The notes: a model not told the origin generated them from the letters alone. A stretch of DNA of 64,000 nucleotides from Eutrigla gurnardus (GCA_963514095.1 OY741269.1:23985420-24049419); one strand, 5' to 3'; positions 49,601-60,784 are shown, numbered from the stretch's first letter. Program-made: numbers and translations.

Positions 49601-52543
49601 AGATGGAAGGAGCATCTCTGATAGAAGGCGGTTGTTGGTTCCATAGGCTTGACACAGCCATAGCAAAAGTTCTGTCGCCTAAGATCTAAGCAAGAGACCT
49701 GGGAGTTGAGTTGTGGTGAAGGAGCTCTACAATGAAGGATGGGGCCAGGCCATTTAGGGCTTTATAAACCATTGGCAGAATCTTGAAATGTATTCTGTGT
49801 TGAATGGGCAACCAGAGGAGGGAGGCTAGGATGGGGGTAAATACACTCCTTCTTTTTGGAACCAGTCAGCAGCCTGCTGCTGAGTTCTGGACCAGCTGGA
49901 GGCGAGAGATGTGTGATTAAGGGAGTTACAGATAAAGTGAATTACAGTAGTCCAGGCGTGATGTATTAAAAGCGTAGATTACTTTTCCAGATTGTGAAAT
50001 GATAGGTAGGATATCATTTTAACGATGACTCTGAGCTGGTAAAAAATTGCTTTTGACTACAGCAGCAATTTGCTCTTCAAAACAAAAAAATTGTCAAAGA
50101 TGACACCCAAGTTTCTTGGGTAGGGTTTGACATATGGGGTGAGATTGCCATGGTTGGACGTGGGTGAGGCTCTAGATTTAGAGAGGCCAAAAATAATAAC
50201 TTCCGTTTTATCAATATTGAGTTGAAGGAAGTTACTTCCCATCCATACTTTTACCTGCTCAAGGCAATCAAGGAGGGTCTGGAGCAAATCCCCAGATATT
50301 AGAGGAAGGTATAATTGAGTCATCTGCATAGAAGTGGAATGAAATATTATGTTTTCTGATTATGTTGCCTAGAGGGAGCATGTATAGGTAGAAGAGGAGT
50401 GGGCCAAATATGGACCCCTGGGGGACCCCACAGAACAGAAAATGAGGATGATGAGAACTGGCCAAAAGACACTGTGAATGATCTATTTCAAAGATATGAG
50501 GAAAACCATTGAAGAGCTGTAACTCTTATACCAACCCACTGTTCTAGCCATGACAAAAGAGTGGTGTGGTCTACAGTGTCAAAGGCAGCACTGATGTCTA
50601 ATAAAATCAAAATGGCATTTTCTACAGAGTCTAGGGTGAGGAGCAGGTTGTTAGTTACTTTCAAGAAGGCTGTCTCAGTGCTGTGATGTGATATAAAACC
50701 TGATTGAAAGGACTCCAAAATCTCACCATTGTTTAAAAAATGGCAATAGTTGCGATAGAACAACCTTTTCCCGGATGCTACAAATAAAAGGTAATTTTGA
50801 GATAGGGCGGTAGTTTTTAGGAGACTTTGCGTACAGATTGTGTATTTTTGGGCAGCAGCTGAACAACTGCATGCTTAAAACATTCTGGACCAAAACCAGT
50901 GGTGAGAAAGGAGCTGAGGATGACCTGAATACTTGGGCCGATGGTGTCAAAGGCATCTTTTATTATTTGGGAGGAGAGAGCATCATTAGGAGAACCTGAG
51001 GGCTTCATGACTCTAACAATGTCCCTCAGTTCATCAAATGACATGACAAGTAGGAAATGGTCAAAATAAGCATTTCAAACATAACTTCTGAGAGCCATCT
51101 TTTCAGCCAGTGTACAGAATGAATTGAATCATATCATCAATTAGTTCACAGCTGTACTGTACAAATCTAACGTGAAGTGTGAGGTTTACCAGCTGCTGTA
51201 TTGCTGCCGACACTGCTACAGGTGGCAGTGAGACGCAGGCCACTCCTCTATGTGGTCAACCTGCTGCTCCCCAGCTGCTTCCTCATCATGGTGGACCTCT
51301 TCAGTTTCCTGCTGCCCCCCCAGAGTGTGGACCGGTCCGCCTTCAAGATGACTCTCATCCTGGGCTACACCGTCTTCCTGCTCATCATGAACGACCTGCT
51401 ACCGGTCACCGGGGACACCATACCTCTCATGAGTCAGTTGACGATACAGTGCAAAAGTAACTTGCAGATGATGTATTATTTACTGAAAGGGTCACAGAGG
51501 AGCCGCAATGTTGTTTCACACTTGGAATTATATTGGGATAATCCTCTTAAAAAGGACTTGTAAATTTGAATCATAATCCTAAACACTTGACATATTTCAG
51601 TTATTTGTTTTGGTTTCACAGCCTGCACATTCCTGTTTTGGTCCACTGTCAATGCTCACGCAGGGAGTTCTCAGTGAAAAAGCTCTTACAAAACAATGAA
51701 CTCTAGTTGGTTAGCACTGAACAGCAGAGACAAAGGCAACAACTGTGGACATAGTGGAGCATTTAGCAGCTAAAGGGAGAAAAAAACAAATCAGAGCTAA
51801 AAGGTCAATGAATATTGAAGGCTGAAGCACAACTCTATACAAATGCTAAGGGGATAATACTGTATGTCAGGGTTTTCAACCTGGATTTAACGTATGGTCT
51901 GTAGCTATGTAAAAAATGATTTTTAAAAGGACTAATTATTATCCCAGATGTGTTCCTGTGTCTGTGCCTGGCTTTGATGGTGGCTAGTCTCATCGAGACT
52001 GTCCTCATCACAAACCTGCTGTGTGGCTCCGCTCACTACTCTCCAGTCCCTCACTGGGTCCGAGTGTTTGTTCTGCACATCTTGGGCTGCCTGGTAGGAC
52101 TTCCTGCAAAGCATAAATACAGAGAGGACACAGACATCCAGGATCCAACCATGCAAGGTAAGAAAGATCTGGGATGTGGTTTTAAACATTTATGCAGTCA
52201 TTATGCAGAAATATCTCATCCAACAGTTGCCATCAACTTCCACCTCATCTCCTCTATGACAGAAATGAAAGTCTCATGTGTTATGGCAGAGGACAACAAG
52301 GTTTCAAACCAGAATGGGGCACTGGATGAGGTAAAGGCCCTGCAGGAGCTGAGGAGCCTGGGCATGGACCTCCAGGCCATTCGCCTTCAGGTGAAGAAGA
52401 AGGTGGGCGGAAGTACAAGCTCAGAAGAGTGGATCCAGGTGGGTTTCATCATAGACCGCCTGCTGTTCGGCCTCTACAGCCTCTTCATATCAGTCAGCTT
52501 TATTACCATCATTCTCATCTGGGCGAGGGCATACCATCAGTAG
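43693..52543 (+). CDS. serotonin 5-HT3 receptor subunit, gene B of the array (no visible start codon)
   Basis: Exons found: 43693-43753, 47652-47815, 48279-48323, 48586-48692, 48819-48988, 49113-49276, 51222-51432, 51948-52157 and 52263-52543. All have GT-AG borders and consistent phases, giving 470 residues from the first exon seen. Signal segment VKVKPWVLFIFISVLTHA; Cys-loop CRLDTYTFPFDIQNC; loop A WVPDVVINEF; M1 LYVVNLLLPSCFLI; M2 DRSAFKMTLILGYTVFLL; M3 VFLCLCLALMVASLIE; M4 DRLLFGLYSLFISVSF. The signal exon has GTG where gene D has ATG, and an in-frame TAG precedes TGC at 43693, so translation needs an upstream exon that I cannot find. The body is close to gene C, while the last codons and the 3' flank match gene A. 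Rex3, an L2-tail repeat and a LINE lie in its introns. It may be functional or a recent pseudogene. Confidence 0.8.
44005..47229 (-). mobile_element. near full-length Rex3 (RTE-clade) retrotransposon in gene B intron
   Basis: It is flanked by exact 15-bp repeats ACAGTACAGAAAAAT (43990-44004 and 47230-47244). Read on the minus strand, it starts with the usual Rex3 5' wording (GATCCTAGGAGCTATGTTGT) and runs through an AP-endonuclease (GTWNVTSL near 46830), then RT blocks (LPGGKAPGVDE near 45490; QCGFRPGRGT near 45220; FADDVVLLA near 44800) to the C-terminal part (LGWLGHLYRMP-like near 44250). The conserved stretch at 44905-44925 is, from memory, the site used for Rex3 PCR surveys in fish. Several frame changes split the ORF (for example near 45100 and 45730), so this copy is inactive. 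It is about 3.2 kb. Confidence 0.93.
47946..48180 (-). repeat. L2-like SINE/LINE tail repeat in gene B intron
   Basis: It begins with CCATCCATCCATC and carries the well-known fish wording in reverse orientation (GGCAATTTAGAGTCATCAAT, CTGCATGTCTTTGGACTGTG, GGGGAGAACATGCAAACTCC). It is the same family as the insertion in gene C at 54631 but at a different site and in the opposite orientation, so it was an independent event. Confidence 0.8.
49350..51050 (-). mobile_element. L2/Rex1-clade LINE, 5'-truncated, in gene B intron
   Basis: On the minus strand it holds reverse-transcriptase blocks: PSGSPNDALSSQIIKDAF near 51000, FQSGFISHHSTETAFLKVTN near 50700, LLDISAAFDTVDHTTLLSWL near 50590, GVPQGSIFGPLLFYLYMLPL near 50400, FHFYADDSIIP (the catalytic YADD) near 50330, then LNIDKTEVIIFG. 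The 3' part ends in an ACTTA-type tail near 49350. Stop codons and frame changes break it. The corresponding intron of gene C lacks it. Confidence 0.85.
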
Positions 52544-53508
52544 ATGACTGCTGTCTTGTTTCATGGGTTCCATTTATGTAGCTAGTAACTCCAATGTTTG
52601 TTGAATTTTGATCCATACATGATCATGTTGTTGCTGTGTTTGGAGTCAGGACATGTATACATAATCCAAAGGTATTGTATTATTGTTAATGTTAATAACA
52701 TTAAACAAAGTTCACTACAGTCATTCGATGTAGTTCTAAGCATTTTGTGTTATAGTGTGCCATTCTAAAATGCAGGAACCCATTGTATACAAAATAAAAT
52801 TACTTGAAAAATGTCTTTCAGTTTTCAATTGATGTTCACTTCAAGCATAATAGTCATATTCCAATTGAGATCATGCATTGATATTGGGTGACAAGGCTTG
52901 GCTCACTGTCATTCTAAAGGTTTTGGAGTTAAGTTTAGTGTTATTTGCTGCAGAGCTGGAAGCACATTGTTATCTAAAATATCACTGAATACTGTTTCAT
53001 AAAGATGTTCCTAAAAACTAAGGGCCAAACCCAACATACATTTCCATGCTTTCGGCAATATATGTTTTGAATCCAATAAAATAGCCTATATCTACCCACT
53101 TGCCATAACATAATTAGACAATTCTACACAAAACTTATTCAACTTTTTCCCAATGTTTTTCAATCCTGAAGACATGTAGTTAGTTTTTATGAGCCCAGAT
53201 TTCCTGTATGGAACTATCTGAACAACCAGACCCAACCAGGAAGTAAGCAAGAAGGTTAAATGAATTTACAGAAACAGTATCTTCTGCTGATCACATTTTA
53301 GTGCTTTATAAAACAAAACTTGAAATAAAGTGCACTGAGCCTGCATTGACAACAATATATATCTATTTTTTATTTCCACTAATCTCAATTATCTTGTGTT
53401 ATATGATTACCACCTAAAATGTGTGAAGAATACTTTACAGGGCAGCCCTAACTTCCACATCACTCTAACGACTAACAACTGCTTTTGACCTAATGTTGAT
53501 GTTTTTAG
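52544..53508 (+). repeat. B-C intergenic segment, duplicate of 42744-43692
   Basis: It is close to base-for-base the A-B intergenic sequence, with small indels (for example, it lacks CAGATGGTATCACAATCGGA and has an extra block near 53040-53080). It contains the gene B 3' UTR with AATAAA at 52793-52798. Confidence 0.9.
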
Positions 53509-56500
53509 TGCCGCCTGGTGAAAGTCAAGCCGTGGGTTCTATTCATCTTCATCTCTGTGCTCACGCATGGTAAGTGAAGCTCCTATGAAGCAGTGATTAT
53601 ATATTTATATATATATATATAAATCACCTGCTCCTTGTAAGTTATTTCCAAGCATTAATTATCTCACAGTTATGATTCAAGTCAGTCAGTATCCAAACAT
53701 GTAAAGGAAGTAAAGGTTTTGAATTCACAAAACAACAAAAGGAGGCAGGGGCACCTGATATTTTTCTAACAGACTATCAGTCTCACAAATTGCTATCAGG
53801 ACATAGTGACAGTACAGAAAAATATGATTTTAAAAAAGCATTTTTTTTTATTATAATTACTATCTGTAGCTTTTAGGATAAAACCGGGATGACAAATTGT
53901 TGAAAATTCCCCATCGTGGGACTAATAAAGGTTTATCTCATCTTATCCTTAGGAGAGAGGGAGGTTTGGCCATTGACAATATTAAAAAAAATCTCACTTC
54001 CAATCCAGGATGACTCACCATCATTACTTGATTTGCCACTCTTATGCTATTTAAGGATACCTTTACTTGTTGCTAGTTGAAGCTGCCAATCTACTCTAAT
54101 GATCATAATGACATTTCTTTTTTTCCTCCGTAGCTCCTTGCAGTTCTATTATGTTGAACTGCTCTCAACCTGACCCGCCTTCCCTGCTGGCAGCTCTCCG
54201 ACCGGTCTTTAACCTGAGTTCCATTCGACCCGTCATGAAGTTGTCAACCCCCACCAACGTCAGCATTGACTTCACCCTGATTGGCATTTTGGGGGTGGTA
54301 AGGGACACTACACTAACCTAAAACAACATCACAAGTAGGCCATCTTCCATTGGTTTTAATTGTACTCGACTTACATGAACTTTAAAATAACTGATTCTGA
54401 ACTTTTTCTAAATTCAACAACCTTCCGTTTCTTTCTGCACACAACTTTACTGTGTTTAAATCCACCAAGACCATTTCCCTGCATTTCGTCTTTTTGAGTT
54501 CCAACATGGTCTTTTCATGAAAGAAAATGTCTGTAAAAGAAAAAAAGAATTCATACAGCTGAATGTTGCTTCTTTTTCAGGATGAAAAGGCACAACTTCT
54601 GAAAACATTTATCTGGAGAACATTAGTAAGTACAGCTGCACAGTGGTGTAGTGGGTGGCACTGTTGCCTCACAGCGAGAGGGTCCCAGATTAAATTCACG
54701 GGGCGAGTTCGGGCTGCTTCTGTGTGGAGTTTGCATGTTCCCCCCGTGTGAACCTCTCTCCGGGTTCTCTGGCCTCCTCCCACATTCCAAAGACATGCAG
54801 GAGGGGGATAGGTTAATTGATGACTCTAAATTGCCCATAGGTGTGAATGGTCGTTTGTCTCTACATGTCAGTCCTTCAATAGACTGGCAACCTGTCCAGG
54901 GTGTCAGGTAGGATCGGCTCCAGCCCCCTTGCAACCCTGAATACACGATACGCGGTAGACGATGGATGGACATTAGTAAGCAATTCCCTTCCCCCAGACT
55001 TCCCTTTCCCGTGCCACATTAACCAGCTCTGACTGGGAGATGCCTAGGCGTTCCCAGGCCAGTTTGGAGATATAATCTCTCCACCTAGTCTTCCCCGTGG
55101 CCTCCTCCCAGATGGTCGTGCCTGGAACACCTTCCTAGGGAGGCGCCCAGGTGGCATCCTTACCAGATGCCCGTACCTCCTCAGCTGGCTCCTTTGACGC
55201 AAAGGAGCATCAGCTCTACTCCAAGTCCCTCACGGATGACTGAGCTTCCCACCCTTTCTCTAAAGGCGGGTCCACACCGCACTGACTGCCCGACTCGCGT
55301 CGGTAAATGAAGTCGGGCTACTTAATATGGCCGACTCGAATGGCGGATTACACATTTGAATCGGCTGAAATGAACGCCGACGTGGGCCAATTCGAGCGAC
55401 CACACCAAGGAGACTCATGTCACGGACGCCGACTCTCTCAAAGATGCCGATTTTCGGTCCGGTGTGGACCCGCCTTAAGGCAGACACCAGGCACCCTCCT
55501 AAGGAAACCCATTGCATCCACTTGTACCTGCGATCTAGTACTTTTGGTCATGACCCATCCCTCATGACCATTGGTGAGAGTAGGAACTAAGATTGACCGG
55601 TAGATGGAGAGCTTTGCCTTTCCGGCTCAGCTTTCTTTTTGTCACAACCCGGTATTACGCCTTCTCCAAGTCCACAAAACACATGTAGACCAGATGAGCA
55701 GATTCCCAGGCCCCCTCCAGGATCCTCATGAGAGTGAAGCGCTGGTCTGTAGTTCCATGGTCAGGATGGAATACACATTGTCAGAGGTTCGACTATCAGC
55801 CGAACCCTCCTTTCCAGCACCTTGGGGTAGAATTTACCCAGGAGGCTGAGTGGTGTGATACTCCTAGAGTTGTCACACACTCTCTGGTCCCCCTTTTTGA
55901 ACAGGGGAAGCACCACCCTGGTCTGCCACTCCGTAGGCACTGTCCCTGAGTTCCATGCAATGTTGAATAGATGTGTTATCCAAGACAGCCTCTCCAAACC
56001 CAAAGCCTTCAGCATTTCTGGGCGGATCTCATCAATCCCCGGGGCTTTGCCACTGAGGAGTTGCTTGTCTATCTCAGTGACTACCACCAGGGACATCTCA
56101 AAATGTAACAATGTGGTCACATCTGTATGATTCATGTTGCAGCAATGGAGAAATGAGTTTGTCAGGTGGGACCCGAAACAGTGTGGTACTTCAAGAATCA
56201 CAATTCCGAGGAAGCTGCTCTGGGTACCAGATGTGGTGATCAATGAATTGTAAGTACCATTCCACTGGCTTGTCAGAAAGTCGTTTCATTTCAAATTCTG
56301 TGTGTTGAGAAAACCCAAGAAAGTGGATATCACCAATCATGTTTTCTGGCCTCTATGTCTCTTCTCTCCCTGTAGCATGGAGAAGAACTCAGCTCCATTT
56401 GTTCCATACACTTATGTTTCTCATGATGGCTTTGTGCTTGACAAACAGCCTGTCAAAGTGATCAGCTCCTGTAGGCTCGACACCTACACATTTCCATTCG

Positions 56501-59500
56501 ACATCCAGAACTGCAGTCTAAGCTTCAACTCCTATATACATGCTAGTAAGCAGAATCTGATCTAAATCCCTATTTTGTCAATTGTTGACAATTGACATTG
56601 TTGTCAATCATTCTATTGTCAAGTGCAGACAGACATTTTGTAATTAATGTATTTCAAATGGATTAAATCTCATAAAAGCCCTACATAATATTTTCATTTC
56701 AGTGGATGCTATGCCGATTGAACGCTCATCAACTATAGAGGATATAGTAAATAAATCTAGAGAAGTGATGACCACTATGGGTGAGTGGGAACTAGTTGGA
56801 ATCACAGCGGAGACGTTCGTCCTAATAGGCTCTTCTGGAACAGGATACCAAGAGCTGCGCTTCTTTGTAAGGAAATACTGGAGACTGTAACCATATTGTA
56901 ATGTTTTAGAAATGTATGCAAAGAGAAAGATGAGAGAAGACACAAATGAACAGGATGGAGAAGTCTTTTGGGAAGTTATTTCACGATATAGAGTATTTAT
57001 GATGAATTTTAGTGTTAATGTTAAATAAAACAATGAAAATGTGAATCTATGGTACACTGCTGTGGATGCATGACCAGTCATGAATATAATGCTGTCTATA
57101 AATACATAAAATGATCAGCATTTAACACTCCAAATGTTAGTATGAAGTGTTAAAATGTAAAGTCTAGGTTTTAAGAACAAGAAGAGAGAGAGATGTGTTT
57201 TGTAACTTTTCCATAATAGATGTTCTTAATCGTGATGGTTTTATGTAGGCATTTGCAGTGTTTTGTAATTCTTTAATCAAATCTTGATTATCTCGAAGCA
57301 TTTAGAACATAACCTCATAGAGCAATCTTTTCAGCCAGTGTACAGAATTAATTGAATCATATCATCAATTAGTTCACAGCTGTACTGTACAAATCTAACG
57401 TGAAGTGTGAGGTTTACCAGCTGCTGTATTGCTGCCGACACTGCTACAGGTGGCAGTGAGACGCAGGCCACTCCTCTATGTGGTCAACCTGCTGCTCCCC
57501 AGCTGCTTCCTCATCACGGTGGACCTCTTCAGCTTCCTACTGCCCCCCAAGAATGTCGACCGGGCGTCCTTCAAGATGACTCTCATCCTGGGCTACACCG
57601 TCTTTCTGCTCATCATGAATGACCTGCTGCCTATCACCGGGGACACCATACCTCTCATGAGTCAGTTGACGATACAGGCAAAAGCCACTCGCAGATGATG
57701 TATTATTTATTAAAAGGGTCACCAAGTAACTGCAATGTTGGCTCCCAGTCTCACATTTGGATTTATATTGGGAGAATCCTCCTAAAAGGAATTGTAAATT
57801 CTATTTACACTGTTGCCCATGAAGTTGGAATAATTTGTTTTCGGACACAATCCTCTGTTTATTCCTATTTAAATGCATCAGGAATCACCAATTGACCTGG
57901 CGCAATGATTACATTATGGGCCCTAGTTTCGTGGCGCGGCGCAGGGCGGCGCAGGGCGGCGCAGGGCGGCGCAGGGCGGCACAGGGTGGCGGAGCCGGCG
58001 CAATGCAAGTTTCGACCCGCGCAGCCTTGCGCACCGTCAGTTTGGCAGTTTGGTGGATCGCCTGCGCCAAGATGGGTGTGGCGGCGCAGCAGGGGGAGGC
58101 GTCACAGATTCAGCTTGGCGTAGCGGAAGTTTCGTGGCAAAAAGCCTCGCCTAGACTGCGCTGAAAGCTCGCCAGCTCCAACCTGGTCTACTTTCGGCGC
58201 AAGGCGCAAGGCGTAAATAAAGTCCATTCATTCAATGCGAATCACAGCTGGCGGAGTGGAAGTTTGGCTGACGGCGCGCAGTGCGCACACGTCACCGAGA
58301 CCTCACAGGCAGGTTTCCACAGTTCCAGGCACATTTAAATGCAATAAATAATCACAACAAACACTATTTAATGCAACTAATTGAATCAACACGTGAATTT
58401 ATATCTATATAGATTGTCCCGTCACATCTGACGTCAGATCAAAGGCGGATGGCACGCGTAACGGAAACTCAGCCTCTCGGACCAAAACATCTCCCTCTCT
58501 CTCTCCTGTTTTTTATAATATTGGCATTGTTATTATTATGATACGCGCGCACAGCGCGTGATGCAAGTGGTGGGAGCAGCGGCGCTGCTTCTGTCATCGG
58601 GTTGTCAGTGACGGAACTTGCACTGAACCTCCCCTAACGCATTAAAGGAGAGGAGAGGAGCTCATTTGATTGGTGAAGATCTGAATCGGCTGTATTAATC
58701 CCAGTCTACGCCTCGTCTCCTCCTCATCTCCCACTTACGCCTTCTTCTCCTCCCTCTTTGAGGTGTGCCTGCGCGAGCCTGCGCGGTGCACGAAACTTGC
58801 AAAGTCTAGGCGGACACACCCCGTCGGCGCGGCGCAGGTGCGCTGAAAGCTGACTGCGCCTGGTCTACGAAACTAGGGCCCTATGTGTCAAAATTACCCA
58901 GGTGAAAATGTATTCATGCATAACATTTGTTTGGCGTTATAATAGACAAGACATTTGCAAATTATTCCAACTTCATAGGTGACACCATATAATCATAAAC
59001 ACATACGGCATATTTCAGTTTTTTGTTTTGGTTTTACAGCCTGCAACATTACTGTTTTGGTCCATTCTCAATGCTCATGCAGGGAGTTCTCAGTGAGAAA
59101 GCTCTAAAAAAAAAAAAAAACCCCAAAACAATTAACTCTTCCTGGTTAGCACCAAACAGCAGAGAAAAATATGGCAGCTAGCTGGTAGACATAGTGGAGC
59201 ATTTAGCAGATAAAGAGATAAAAACAAACAAAACAGAGCTAAAGGGTTAATGAATATTGGACTTACATTGACCAGAAGGACTGAAACACAACAGCGATAC
59301 TACTGTATGTCAGTGATTTGACGGACTGTAGCTATGTAAAAATGATTTTTAAAAGGACTAAATATCATCCCAGATGTGTTCCTGTGTCTGTGCCTGGCTC
59401 TGATGGTGGCTAGTCTAATCGAGACTGTCCTCATCACAAACCTGCTGCGTGGGTCCGCTCACTACTCTCCAGTCCCTCCCTGGGTCCGAGTGTTTGTTCT

Positions 59501-59982
59501 GCACATCTTGGGCTGCCTGGTACGACTTCCTGCAAAGCCTAAATACAGAGAGGACACAGACATTCAGGATCCAACCATGCAAGGTAAGAAAGATCTGGGA
59601 TGTTTTTTTAAACATTCATGCATAACAGTCATATGCAGAAATATCTCATCCAACAGTCACAGTTGCCATTAACTTCCACCTCATCTCCTCTATGACAGAA
59701 ATGAAAGTCTCATGTGTTATGGCAGAGGACAACAAGGTTTCAAACCAGAATGGGGCACTGGATGAGGTAAAGGCCCTGCAGGAGCTGAGGAGCCTGGCCA
59801 TGTACCTCCAGGCCATTCGCCTTCAGGTGAAGAAGAAGTTGGGCGAAAGTCAGAGCTCAGAAGAGTGGATCCAGGTGGGTTTCATCATAGACCGCCTGCT
59901 GTTCGGACTCTACATCCTCTTCATATCAGTCAGCTTTATTACCATCATCGTGATCTGGTTTCAGTCATACAACGCATCCTGA
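53509..59982 (+). CDS. serotonin 5-HT3 receptor subunit, gene C of the array (no visible start codon)
   Basis: Exons found: 53509-53569, 54134-54297, 54581-54625, 56143-56249, 56376-56545, 56703-56866, 57450-57660, 59374-59583 and 59699-59982, with the same phases as gene B, giving 471 residues from the first exon seen. Signal segment VKVKPWVLFIFISVLTHA, Cys-loop CRLDTYTFPFDIQNC, M2 DRASFKMTLILGYTVFLL, M4 DRLLFGLYILFISVSF, ending YNAS. As in B, the signal exon lacks ATG (GTG in its place) and an in-frame stop precedes it. The reading frames are otherwise open. Its 3' UTR differs from that of A and B. The splice donor of exon 54581-54625 was duplicated by an insertion. It may be expressed with an unseen first exon, or be a young pseudogene. 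Confidence 0.8.
54631..54969 (+). mobile_element. L2-tail retroposon inserted at a splice donor of gene C
   Basis: It is flanked by exact 11-bp repeats ACATTAGTAAG (54620-54630 and 54970-54980). The interior begins TACAGCTGCACAGTGGTGTA and has GTGGAGTTTGCATGTTC, CCAAAGACATGCAGG, CTAAATTGCCCATAGGTGTG and a GATGGATGGA tail, the fish repeat family seen at 47946. The target repeat covers the last six bases of the exon and the first five of the intron. Confidence 0.9.
54985..56092 (-). mobile_element. Rex3/RTE-related fragment in gene C intron (interrupted)
   Basis: Read on the minus strand it gives SGKAPGIDEIRPEMLKALGL, FNIAWNSGTVPTEWQTRVVL, PLFKKGDQRVCDN and RSITPLSLLGKF (56080-55800), typical RTE reverse transcriptase. 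The distal part (55250-54985) matches the C-terminal region of Rex3. It is more diverged than the copy in gene B and lacks the endonuclease and central part. A small MITE sits inside it. Confidence 0.8.
55264..55475. mobile_element. Harbinger-type MITE nested in the Rex3 fragment
   Basis: The terminal inverted repeats are AGGCGGGTCCACACCG and CGGTGTGGACCCGCCT, flanked by TAA on both sides (55261-55263 and 55476-55478). A 3-bp TWA target duplication is the PIF/Harbinger pattern. Removing the element rejoins the host repeat as TCTCTAAGGCAGACACC, the expected Rex3-like reading. It has no coding capacity. Confidence 0.8.
57806..58989. mobile_element. outer Tc1/mariner-type MITE in gene C intron
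   Basis: Inverted ends TGTTGCCCATGAAGTTGGAA (57811) and TTCCAACTTCATAGGTGACA (ends 58984), continuing with ATAATTTG/CAAATTAT, bounded by TA dinucleotides (57806-57807 and 58988-58989). Gene B's intron lacks this whole segment. It is split by the GC-rich element at 57918-58881. Confidence 0.65.
57918..58881. mobile_element. GC-rich MITE nested inside the outer MITE
   Basis: Exact inverted ends GGGCCCTAGTTTCGT and ACGAAACTAGGGCCC, with TAT on both sides (57915-57917 and 58882-58884). The interior is strikingly GC-rich and has about five tandem GCGCAGGGCG units at the left end, plus a similar GCGC-rich right end. The frames at 57835-58164 and 57905-58123 come from the tandem repeat. GGGCCCTA ends are, from memory, common to Harbinger/ISL2EU-like elements of fish, but the superfamily is not settled. 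Confidence 0.8.
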
Positions 59983-60775
59983 TTTTGTCCTGGTTTTGTT
60001 TTTTCCTAGTTTGGGGGATCTGAATTATAATCTGTTAGCATGTTCTCGCATATTCTTGGTTAGTTATTAGTAAGCATTGACGAAACGTGAAGATTGGTTG
60101 AATTGTTGCATTTTATGTTACCTCACACCATCCATTAAATGTCCCACTCTCACATTTAATTTCAGAGTTTTGTGTGATTTTTTCCTTTCATTGAATATGA
60201 TAACTCTTGCATTGCCATTGAAGCAACAGATATCTGTGCACTAACAATTCATGCAACAGTACTCTGTGACTAAGGGCCAAACCCAACATACATGTCTAAT
60301 GTATCAGGTATAGGTTATTTTATATTCTGTAAAATAGCCAATATCAACCCACAATAAGGCAAATCTACACTAAACTTTTCAATCCTGAAGATTAATACAC
60401 ATGTAGTTAGTTTTAATTGAGCCTAGATATCCTGCATGTAACTATCTGAATAAGTAGAACCCACTAGGAAGTAAGCAAGAAGGTAAAATAATTTACCTAA
60501 AAAGCATCTTCTGCTGATCACGTCAGTGCTTTATAAAACATAAATCAAAAAAATGCACCCATTGATTTCCCATTAAGGGTCTTAAGAACTTAGGGGTTCT
60601 TTAGGACTTAAAGTGCACTTAGCCTACATTGACAATAATAATGATACTTAATCCACTTATCTCAATTATGTGGTTGCCACCTAAAATGTGTGTAGAATAT
60701 TTTACAGGGCAGCGCTAACTTCCAACACACCACTCAGACTGACAACTGCTTTTGACCTAATGTTGATGTTTTTAG
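59983..60775. other. C-D intergenic segment
   Basis: The left part (to about 60265) is unlike the A-B and B-C intergenic DNA. From about 60268 (AAGGGCCAAACCCAACATAC) it is a diverged relative of that DNA, down to CTAATGTTGATGTTTTTAG before the D signal exon. Confidence 0.7.
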
Positions 60776-60784
60776 TGCCGCCTG

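Noticed and set aside
57835..58164. 109-codon frame rich in Arg/Ala/Gly
   Set aside because: It lies inside the GC-rich MITE and comes from its tandem repeat.
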